Of a stretch of DNA of 8,126 nt, positions 1 to 4,948 are shown piece after piece. The DNA lies in contig DCIW01000233.1 in assembly GCA_002317225.1 (NCBI GenBank), positions 1 through 8,126 on the forward strand, written 5' to 3'. Each line of letters opens with the position of its first letter. Position 1 is the first letter of the stretch. The notes below the pieces were generated by a model. It was not told the origin of the DNA. It saw only the letters and a list, made by a program, of their open reading frames with translations, and did no database searches. Origin of the DNA: Prevotellaceae bacterium UBA1716. Its GTDB lineage: Bacteria > Bacteroidota > Bacteroidia > Bacteroidales > Bacteroidaceae. The position numbers were made by a program, and so were the translations under genes.

Positions 1-399
1 TTCACTGCACAATGGCGAGTGGTGCGTTGGCTTTCGTGGAACGGAAAACTCTCGTATGCAATTGGTAAAGATAATGAGAACGACAATCTCCCGCTCATCT
101 CTCCATTCGCCTACAACACCAGTCTTGATTTCCATTTCAATCGCTTCTCTGCCCAGGCAAGTCTTCAGGGCAATGCTCTCCAAAAGAATTATGGTGCTAA
201 ATATGGTGAGACATCCACTCCTGCATACGCCATCATAAATCTCAATGCACAGTATAATATCTCGCTCTCAAATACGTTATTAACAATAAGGGCAGGTGTC
301 GAAAACCTTCTCGATAAAGCATACGCAACCTATTCTGACTGGAACAAGATTCCACAGAAAGGTCGCAACATCTACATCAACCTCAACTTCACGCTCTAA
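1..399 (+). CDS. TonB-dependent receptor, C-terminal fragment (5' end outside window)
   Basis: The frame is open from the first base and ends at TAA 397-399, giving the last 132 residues of a protein whose start lies upstream. The sequence shows alternating aromatic and polar beta strands. Near the end it has a GVENLLDKAY segment followed by IPQKGRN and a final strand NLNFTL. This is the closing part of the 22-strand barrel of TonB-dependent outer-membrane receptors (family knowledge: G-x-x-N-L-F/L-D-K-x-Y, then I-P-x-x-G-R, then a last amphipathic strand). The YGAKYGETSTPAY stretch resembles siderophore, metal or cobalamin receptors rather than SusC-type glycan transporters. The imported substrate cannot be told from this fragment. 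The protein would import a ligand across the outer membrane using TonB-ExbBD energy. Only 5 bp separate it from the symporter gene, so the two are probably co-transcribed. The last residue is Leu rather than the usual Phe, which is a minor deviation. Confidence 0.88.
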   Translation, partial: FTAQWRVVRWLSWNGKLSYAIGKDNENDNLPLISPFAYNTSLDFHFNRFSAQASLQGNALQKNYGAKYGETSTPAYAIINLNAQYNISLSNTLLTIRAGVENLLDKAYATYSDWNKIPQKGRNIYINLNFTL

Positions 400-404
400 C
401 AAAT

Positions 405-1712
405 ATGAAACAAGCATCATCTCTTTCCAAACTCCCCCTTCGGGGGTCGGGGTGCTTCCTCTGGCTCTCTGCCCTCATCCTTGGAGCAATACTCGGTACG
501 TTTGGAATTACATGGCTCAACAGCCTCTTCGACTTCATTGCAAGCGTATATACACGCCTCTTCCAATTCGTTGCAGTGCCAACCATTGCTCTTGCTGTCA
601 TTACCACACTTGCATCATTAGGTGGAGAGAAGAACACAGGCAAGATATTTCTTCGCACCATAACATTCACCCTTCTTACCACCTTTGCTGCAGCACTCGT
701 AGGATTGGTGCTCTATCTCATCATTGCTCCCGAAAACCTCCCTTCCGACAGCATTGCCGCTGCCAACAGTCTCTCCCCCTCGGGGGATGGGGGGCTCACC
801 TTCTACGACCATATCCTTAGTGTCATACCAAACAATATCATCACTCCTTTTGCATCAGGCAATGTACTCTCCATCTTGATTGTTTCTGCAGCCATCGGAC
901 TTGCTATCGCCAATCTCAAGAAGAAAGAAAATAAAAATGTTGAGAGTGTATATCGTGGTATTCTCGCACTTCAGGACATCCTCTACACACTTATCCATGC
1001 TCTCATTTGGGCACTTCCACTTGGCATCGTTGCCTTTGCAGCCCAACTCTCAGCACAAGTGTCTGCAGGTATTATTGTCGGTTCACTCGGTAAGTATGTA
1101 GCAGTTATTCTTGGTGGCAACTGCATCCAGTTCTTCATCATTCTTCCTCTCTTCCTGCTCAGTCGAGGTCTCAATCCTATCAAGGTACTCAAGGCAATGT
1201 CACCAGCAGTATTGATGGCCTTATTCACAAAATCTTCGGCTGCCACACTACCTGTAACAATGCGATCAGCCGAAGAAAATCTTAAAGTGCGTCCTGAAGT
1301 GGCACGTTTCGTGTTGCCAATCTGTACCACAATCAACATGAATGGTTGTGCAGCCTTCATCCTTGTCACCTCCCTCTTCGTCATGCAGAACGGAGGACTC
1401 ATCGACCTCCCGCTCCTCACTTCTAATTCCTCATTCCTAATTCCTAATTCCTCATTAATAACCACCCTCATCCTCTGGCTTTTCATTGCTGTCATTTCAG
1501 CCGTAGGAAATGCGGGAGTTCCAATGGGTTGCTATTTTCTCACCCTCTCCCTCATGTCTGGTATAGGTGCACCTATCAGCATTATGGGCATTATCCTCCC
1601 AATCTTCACCATCATCGACATGATCGAGACTGCCGAAAACGTATGGAGCGACTCCTGCGTATGTGCCATAGTTAACAAGGGTGAAGAAAAACAAATGTTT
1701 TTAGGAAATTGA
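405..1712 (+). CDS. Na+:amino acid symporter (DAACS family), probably SstT-like serine/threonine transporter
   Basis: A 435-residue inner-membrane protein with about eight helices and two re-entrant hairpins, the size of the GltPh/SstT family. HP1 carries TKSSAATLP (275-283), TM7 carries TTINMNG (308-314; family NMDGT), and HP2 carries GNAGVP (368-373). TM8 reads D405-M-I-E408-T409-A-E-N412-V-W-S-D416. This aligns with GltPh D394, R397, T398, N401 and D405. The Arg that binds the acidic side chain in GltPh is Glu here, as I recall it is in E. coli SstT, so a neutral substrate such as serine or threonine is inferred. The start at 405 is 5 bp after the TonB receptor stop; no later ATG precedes TM1 (about 18-37). 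Three repeat-like insertions lie in the reading frame: residues about 10-17, 123-131 and 340-352, in the N-terminal tail, the loop before YDHILSVIPNN, and the TM7-HP2 loop. All remain open, so the gene looks functional. Confidence 0.9.
   Translation: MKQASSLSKLPLRGSGCFLWLSALILGAILGTFGITWLNSLFDFIASVYTRLFQFVAVPTIALAVITTLASLGGEKNTGKIFLRTITFTLLTTFAAALVGLVLYLIIAPENLPSDSIAAANSLSPSGDGGLTFYDHILSVIPNNIITPFASGNVLSILIVSAAIGLAIANLKKKENKNVESVYRGILALQDILYTLIHALIWALPLGIVAFAAQLSAQVSAGIIVGSLGKYVAVILGGNCIQFFIILPLFLLSRGLNPIKVLKAMSPAVLMALFTKSSAATLPVTMRSAEENLKVRPEVARFVLPICTTINMNGCAAFILVTSLFVMQNGGLIDLPLLTSNSSFLIPNSSLITTLILWLFIAVISAVGNAGVPMGCYFLTLSLMSGIGAPISIMGIILPIFTIIDMIETAENVWSDSCVCAIVNKGEEKQMFLGN
431..456 (+). 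repeat. GC-rich palindromic repeat inside the symporter ORF (copy 1)
   Basis: The sequence reads CTCCCCCTT CGGGGG TCGGGG TGCT, with CCCCC at 434-438 facing GGGGG at 442-446 across TTC. The base composition differs sharply from the AT-rich surroundings. A near copy lies at 773-796 in the same orientation. It encodes LPLRGSG in the N-terminal tail before TM1. From memory, such CCCCC-TTC-GGGGG units are dispersed in Prevotella genomes, but I could not search for this. The hairpin lies at codons 10-14, close enough to the start to influence translation initiation. Confidence 0.72.
773..796 (+). repeat. GC-rich palindromic repeat inside the symporter ORF (copy 2)
   Basis: CTCCCCCT is followed by CGGGGG, AT, GGGGGG and CT. 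This matches the unit at 431-456 apart from one missing T and small changes between the G runs. It is read in a different codon phase from copy 1 and encodes SLSPSGDGGL, a Gly/Ser-rich stretch in the extramembrane loop before YDHILSVIPNN. The different reading phase shows that the similarity is at DNA level and not a conserved peptide. Confidence 0.72.
1423..1457 (+). repeat. Five AT-rich heptamer repeats inside the symporter ORF
   Basis: Five consecutive 7-bp units: CTAATTC, CTCATTC, CTAATTC, CTAATTC, CTCATTA. Seven is not a multiple of three, so successive units are read in different phases, yet no stop appears; they encode roughly SNSSFLIPNSSLI (340-352). The stretch lies between TM7 (NMNG motif) and HP2 (GNAGVP), where the family normally has a short loop. 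On the - strand the units read GAATTAG and GAATGAG. From memory this resembles an intergenic simple repeat common in Bacteroides and Prevotella, which is unverified here. Confidence 0.75.
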
Positions 1713-1743
1713 GAGTATGAAATAAAAAAAATCCGTATCTTTG
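1708..1743 (+). promoter_or_regulatory. Bacteroidetes-type promoter for the membrane protein gene at 1790
   Basis: TATCTTTG at 1736-1743 fits the -7 consensus TAnnTTTG exactly. ATTG at 1708-1711 is a partial match to the -33 TTTG box, 24 bp upstream, and overlaps the symporter stop codon. The expected transcription start near 1747-1750 would leave a leader of about 40 nt that is very A-rich and has no Shine-Dalgarno motif, as is usual in this phylum. The -33 part is the weaker half of the call. Confidence 0.6.
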
Positions 1744-1789
1744 CAATGGTTAAATAAAAAAGTGATTCAGAAAAAAGTAAATCATAAGT

Positions 1790-2389
1790 ATGGAAGTACT
1801 GACTATAATGTGCATTGTCACGGTGGTATTGAATATCGCCATTTATCCATTGTGCAAGGTAAACTATCGCGAAGAGGATTTAGCACGAGTTGCTGAAGGC
1901 AAACTGAGAATAAAATGTGAAAACAAATATCTTCCTCATGTTTGCTGGGCAATTTCTGCCATTCTACTTATTGTTGCTATATGTCTCCGCAAGGATGTTG
2001 GTGCAGTCACTACAATGATTGGATTCGACTGCTTGGTGGCATTTATCTTCTGCTTGGTTGCAGCCTTAAAACGTGACAGATATTATGCGATTGATGAAAA
2101 CAGTCTTTCGTATGTGAAGCATGGCGAACTCGAATGGAGTCATACATGGGATGAGATTGATCATGCTCGCAAGCGTGTGGTGAGTACTGGCAAGTCCTTC
2201 ATCATTTTATACGACATCGTGACAAAAGACGGTGTGAAACATCGTTCATTACCATCCAATTTGGGTCGTGACTTGAAAGAGCATGTGAAGATAGACAAGA
2301 GTCTCAAACCTTGGCAGTTGTGGATAATCTTTGCCATTCTCATCGTATTCGTCATTCTCTTTGTATTGGGTCTCTCGACCGCAAAGTGA
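1790..2389 (+). CDS. Hypothetical four-helix membrane protein with possible PH-like domain
   Basis: A 199-residue protein I do not recognise as a named family. Hydrophobic segments are seen at about 3-21, 49-66, 74-93 and 174-195, so it should be an inner-membrane protein. The stretch from about 97 to 160 (YYAIDENSLSYV, then LEWSHTWDEIDHARK, then SFIILYDIVTKDGVKHRSLP) alternates short beta strands in the way of bacterial PH-like (bPH/YcxB-like) domains. Such domains often start with a line like 'x-I-D-x-x-x-L-x-Y' and a 'W-x-x-I' strand following a pair of helices. This assignment is an inference from pattern only. The gene has its own promoter just downstream of the symporter stop and is followed by the inverted-repeat element, so it is probably monocistronic. 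No function can be assigned. Confidence 0.8.
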   Translation: MEVLTIMCIVTVVLNIAIYPLCKVNYREEDLARVAEGKLRIKCENKYLPHVCWAISAILLIVAICLRKDVGAVTTMIGFDCLVAFIFCLVAALKRDRYYAIDENSLSYVKHGELEWSHTWDEIDHARKRVVSTGKSFIILYDIVTKDGVKHRSLPSNLGRDLKEHVKIDKSLKPWQLWIIFAILIVFVILFVLGLSTAK

Positions 2390-2409
2390 TTAAAAAAACT
2401 TAGTTTTAA

Positions 2410-2437
2410 TTTTTATCCTACACTTCCTACACCTTTT
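2410..2437 (+). repeat. Left inverted repeat, perfect 28-bp core
   Basis: Exact reverse complement of 2645-2672. It includes TATCCTACACTTCCTACACC followed by TTTT. The arm itself contains a short direct repeat, CCTACAC / CCTACAC (2417-2423 and 2426-2432), spaced by 9 bp, which may reflect recognition by a protein. Confidence 0.9.
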
Positions 2438-2503
2438 ATGTCTCTTGATGTCCTTTTGGCAAAATAGGGTCAAACGCATTGATAAATAAGGAAGTTACGG
2501 GTC

Positions 2504-2564
2504 TTGCCACACTTTGGCAAAGTTTTGCCACTATGATGGCAAACGTTTGCCACAGTGTGGCAAA
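2504..2564 (+). repeat. Three phased TTGCCA...TGGCAA palindromes
   Basis: The three palindromes are TTGCCA-N5-TGGCAA at 2504-2520, TTGCCA-N6-TGGCAA at 2525-2542, and TTGCCA-N5-TGGCAA at 2547-2563 (third extendable to TTTGCCAC-AGT-GTGGCAAA, 2546-2564). Their centres fall at 2512, 2533.5 and 2555, a constant 21.5 bp step, about two helical turns. In addition AGTTTTGCCA at 2521-2530 is the exact reverse complement of 2558-2567, so alternative nested hairpins are possible. The layout suits a dimeric protein binding three times on one DNA face, or a folded RNA. Which protein is unknown. Confidence 0.85.
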
Positions 2565-2644
2565 ACTGTTTATTTACTTATGCGAAAGCCTTTACGTTAG
2601 GTCAAGGGTGTAGGTAGAAAGGTAATGCAACCCGTTTTCCCCTC

Positions 2645-2672
2645 AAAAGGTGTAGGAAGTGTAGGATAAAAA
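2645..2672 (-). repeat. Right inverted repeat, perfect 28-bp core
   Basis: Exact reverse complement of 2410-2437, followed outward by AAAACTAAG, which matches the flank of the left arm, and by an eight-T run at 2687-2694. Confidence 0.9.
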
Positions 2673-2787
2673 CAAAAACTAAGTTGTTTTTTTTGAAAAG
2701 CAAATAGGTTTTAGGATTGAGTAAATTGATAGCTTTCAGATGCAATTTTTCATTTTTTGACTAAAACATTATTAATTATTATGTGAT

Positions 2788-2822
2788 TTTGTGGGCGGTC
2801 TCATCTATTTATCGTAAATTTG
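2788..2822 (+). promoter_or_regulatory. Bacteroidetes-type promoter of the GNAT-isomerase-GH127 operon
   Basis: TTTG at 2788-2791 and TAAATTTG at 2815-2822 match both boxes of the phylum consensus exactly, with 23 bp between them. The transcription start expected a few bases after the second box falls at about 2826-2829, directly at the ATG at 2829. A leaderless or nearly leaderless mRNA follows. The promoter lies about 95 bp beyond the right end of the inverted-repeat element. Confidence 0.75.
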
Positions 2823-2828
2823 CAAAAT

Positions 2829-3401
2829 ATGAAAATAGATACAACCATACCTGCACATCCTTCGTGGCTTGAAGATGATGAAACGCTACGTTGCCTTACT
2901 CCTTGTGACAGAGCAAGGCATAAGGCAATGAGCGATATCATCTATAATGCTCTGCCTGACAATGAAATGCTTATTCCTATGACAGAGGATGAGTACGACG
3001 ATACTTATACCGATGAAAATCAAGATGTAGTATATGGAGTGTTCAAGGGGGACACACTTATTGCAACATCAAGTTTGTTGCACGATGTACGTGCATATTC
3101 TGTCAATAGCGAACTGAATGAAGTACTTACTTTTCCATGCGTTGAGATAGGCGAAAGTATGGTACTTCCTGAATATCGAGGCAGAAATCTTATGCTACAT
3201 TTGAACGAACTAATCAAGGCGGAGGCAATACGGCAAGGTTGCAGATTTATGCTTGCAACTGCCCATCCCGACAACAAGGCAAGTAATGCTTCGCTCTGCA
3301 AACTGGGTTATAAAATCCTGAAGGAATTCACAAGAGCTGGCAAACGCAGAAATCTCCTTCTGCTCAAGTTAGTTGAAAGTCAAAAAGTTGAAAGTTTATA
3401 G
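2829..3401 (+). CDS. GNAT-family N-acetyltransferase
   Basis: A 190-residue cytoplasmic protein with the GNAT fold. The acetyl-CoA motif A is seen as VEIGESMVLPEYRGRNLMLHL (about 105-125), with R117-G118-R119-N120 as the pyrophosphate-binding turn. Motif B follows with ATAHPDN..SNASLCKLGYK (144-162). The acceptor substrate is unknown; the acidic N-terminal third (about 47-66, DEYDDTYTDENQD) is not a recognised domain. I chose ATG 2829 because an in-frame TTG at 2820 sits inside the -7 promoter box and would not be transcribed. The last codons hold two copies of AGTTGAAAGT (3371-3380, 3386-3395) encoding VESQKVESL, which looks like repeat DNA added to the end of the gene. First gene of the operon, 21 bp ahead of the 86-aa gene. 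Confidence 0.85.
   Translation: MKIDTTIPAHPSWLEDDETLRCLTPCDRARHKAMSDIIYNALPDNEMLIPMTEDEYDDTYTDENQDVVYGVFKGDTLIATSSLLHDVRAYSVNSELNEVLTFPCVEIGESMVLPEYRGRNLMLHLNELIKAEAIRQGCRFMLATAHPDNKASNASLCKLGYKILKEFTRAGKRRNLLLLKLVESQKVESL
3371..3395 (+). repeat. Short direct repeat forming the C-terminus of the GNAT gene
   Basis: AGTTGAAAGT occurs at 3371-3380 and again at 3386-3395 with a 15-bp period, encoding VESQKVES just before the stop. From memory, GTTGAAAGT-type simple repeats are common between genes in Bacteroidales, so this may be intergenic repeat sequence captured by stop-codon loss. That origin is inference. Confidence 0.55.
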
Positions 3402-3422
3402 CAGTTTTTATGTAAAAAGAAT

Positions 3423-3683
3423 ATGGAAGATCAATTTGTATTTCGCAGAATATCAATAGATGAGCCTATGGCAGCAACCTTGCACAGGGCAGCCATAGAG
3501 AAACTGCAGACGCTATATCCGCTCAAGCATATCAACACATACGATATGCAAACTATTGGCATTGAGACAGATTCGCTCTATTCGGAGACAGGAATAGACA
3601 CCTACGAACTTGGTTTTGTGGATGAAGATATTCCTGCAATCAGGAATACGAGATCAGAAGAAGTAATCACATTCAGAATATAA
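3423..3683 (+). CDS. Unrecognised 86-residue protein
   Basis: ATG 3423 to TAA 3681-3683. I do not recognise the family. The protein is soluble, without signal peptide or membrane helix. It starts MEDQFVFRRISIDEPM, continues with a helix-like AATLHRAAIEKLQTLYPL, and has an acidic second half (ETDSLYSETGIDTYELGFVDED). Reading frame, codon use and spacing support it as a real gene: it lies 21 bp after the GNAT gene and 5 bp before the isomerase-like gene, so it is translated from the same mRNA. The position suggests a functional link to one of these neighbours, perhaps as a small partner protein, but nothing in the sequence shows which. Confidence 0.75.
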   Translation: MEDQFVFRRISIDEPMAATLHRAAIEKLQTLYPLKHINTYDMQTIGIETDSLYSETGIDTYELGFVDEDIPAIRNTRSEEVITFRI

Positions 3684-3688
3684 TCCTC

Positions 3689-4912
3689 ATGAAACCAACT
3701 ATCAACCTAATTACATACGCTTCAGTGCTTGCAAAACAGGAATCTAACGCAATCATCGATACACATCGTGAACTTTTCGATGCCCTGAACGAATGTTTTG
3801 ATGTCAATGTGATATTGCACCAAGACATGAAGAATGGTTTGCCTCATGGCACCAACCTCGTATTTATTGCTACTGGTGGCACGGAAGGTATGGTGGTGAA
3901 CGAATATGATGCACTCCCCCATCCTATCACACTCCTTACTGATGGCAAGGCAAACTCACTTGCTGCATCACTGGAACTGAGTAACTGGGTGAGAAACCAA
4001 GGTGATGAATGCAGTATCATTCATGGTTCGATGAGCTCTATCGTTGACTGTGTGAAGAATCTGGTTGATGGCAAACTCCTTTCAGGCAAAAGGATTGGTG
4101 TCATCGGATCACCTTCCAACTGGCTTGTTGCGAGTGGTGTTGATTATGCTCAGGCAGAAGAACGATGGGGAGTGGAATATGTTGACATTCCTTTGTCGAT
4201 GGTTGATGATTATTATGCACAGACAAATGATGAGGATGCAAAAGGAATTGCCGAATCGTTTGTCAATAAAGCAGCAGGATGCATCGAACCAGACAATGCA
4301 GAAATCATTAAGGCTGTGAGATTGTATCTTGCAATAAAGAGAGTGGCAAAGGAATATAAGCTTGATGCTTTGACCATTCAATGTTTCAGTCTTATTCCAA
4401 CTACTTGCACCACTGGTTGTCTTGCACTCGCTTTGCTCAATGATGAAGGCATCGTTGCAGGTTGTGAAGGTGATTTGCAGAGCATATTCACCATGCTGTT
4501 TGTGAAGACAATAACTGGGAAAGATTCGTTTATGGCTAATCCTGCATTTATTGATACCGAGAAGAATGAAATCATCTTAGCACATTGCACCATCGGACTC
4601 TGTCAGACTCGCGAGTACATTATCCGCAGTCATTTCGAGAGTCAGAGCGGTGTGGCTATTCAAGGACTATTGCCTGAAGGCGATGTGACTATCGTAAAGA
4701 TTGGTGGCAAGAATCTTGACCTTTGTGCCATTCTCGAAGGCAAAATCATTGAGAATCAGAATGACGAACGGAAATGTCGCACTCAGATTCGCATTGCTCT
4801 CGATCCAAAGACAAGCAATGTTAGCTACTTCTTGAACGAAAGCATTGGCAATCATCATATTGTGGTTCAAGGAAAGCATGCTGATAAGCTTAGAAAACAA
4901 TTCACTTACTAA
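3689..4912 (+). CDS. L-fucose isomerase-like sugar isomerase family protein
   Basis: A 407-residue cytoplasmic protein with the two-part layout of the FucI/AraA superfamily. A Rossmann-like N-terminal half has IATGGTEGM (60-68) and GKRIGVIGSPSNWL (133-146). The C-terminal half has TTGCLALALLNDEGIVAGCEGDL (241-263), then AHC (298-300), RSHFES (313-318), LPEGDVTIVKIGG (328-340) and ESIGNHHIVVQGKH (384-397). By family analogy E260, D262, H299 and the H389-H390 region are candidates for metal and substrate binding, as in the FucI ENDT motif and its late His. It is shorter than E. coli FucI (about 590) or AraA (about 500), so it belongs to the compact 'fucose isomerase-like' group whose substrates are mostly undefined. 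It starts 5 bp after the 86-aa gene and precedes a GH127 arabinofuranosidase gene by 36 bp, which makes an arabinose-derived substrate plausible but unproven. Confidence 0.8.
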   Translation: MKPTINLITYASVLAKQESNAIIDTHRELFDALNECFDVNVILHQDMKNGLPHGTNLVFIATGGTEGMVVNEYDALPHPITLLTDGKANSLAASLELSNWVRNQGDECSIIHGSMSSIVDCVKNLVDGKLLSGKRIGVIGSPSNWLVASGVDYAQAEERWGVEYVDIPLSMVDDYYAQTNDEDAKGIAESFVNKAAGCIEPDNAEIIKAVRLYLAIKRVAKEYKLDALTIQCFSLIPTTCTTGCLALALLNDEGIVAGCEGDLQSIFTMLFVKTITGKDSFMANPAFIDTEKNEIILAHCTIGLCQTREYIIRSHFESQSGVAIQGLLPEGDVTIVKIGGKNLDLCAILEGKIIENQNDERKCRTQIRIALDPKTSNVSYFLNESIGNHHIVVQGKHADKLRKQFTY

Positions 4913-4948
4913 GATAAAAAAGAATATAACCTAACTAAAAATTTTAAC

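Larger units (their letters stand above)
2392..2694. mobile_element. MITE-like element with long terminal inverted repeats, non-coding
   Basis: The left arm (about 2392-2437) and right arm (2645-about 2692) are inverted copies. The inner 28 bp, 2410-2437 against 2645-2672, match perfectly and contain TATCCTACACTTCCTACACC. The match continues outward with 9 of 11 bases (2399-2409 against 2673-2683) and then an A tract facing a T tract (2392-2398; 2687-2694). About 207 bp lie between the perfect arms, with three phased palindromes in the centre. The length of about 300 bp, long inverted ends and lack of coding capacity fit a non-autonomous mobile element. No clear target-site duplication is seen and no transposase is nearby, so mobility is inferred. 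On either strand the RNA would form a long stem ending in a U tract, so it might also terminate transcription. Confidence 0.6.
2390..2828. other. Gene-free stretch holding a MITE-like element and a promoter
   Basis: No credible ORF lies in these 439 bp on either strand. The left two thirds (about 2392-2694) are the inverted-repeat element described separately. The remainder up to 2787 is AT-rich with no evident structure, and 2788-2822 is the promoter of the GNAT operon. Confidence 0.8.

Noticed and set aside
296..820. A 174-codon + strand frame across the receptor/symporter junction
   Set aside because: It overlaps two well-supported genes in another frame and its translation is Thr/His/Arg-rich shadow sequence.
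2504..2564. CRISPR array
   Set aside because: The repeats are 6-bp half-sites with 5-6 bp spacers and a 21.5-bp period, far too short for CRISPR repeat and spacer units, and no cas genes are present.
2381..2704. GCAAA at 2381-2385 and 2700-2704 as a target-site duplication of the MITE-like element
   Set aside because: The two copies lie at unequal distances from the ends of the inverted repeats and a 5-bp match is expected by chance. The left copy is inside the preceding gene.
2820..2828. TTG at 2820 as start of the GNAT gene
   Set aside because: The codon is part of the -7 promoter box TAAATTTG (2815-2822), so it should not be in the mRNA. ATG at 2829 is three codons downstream.
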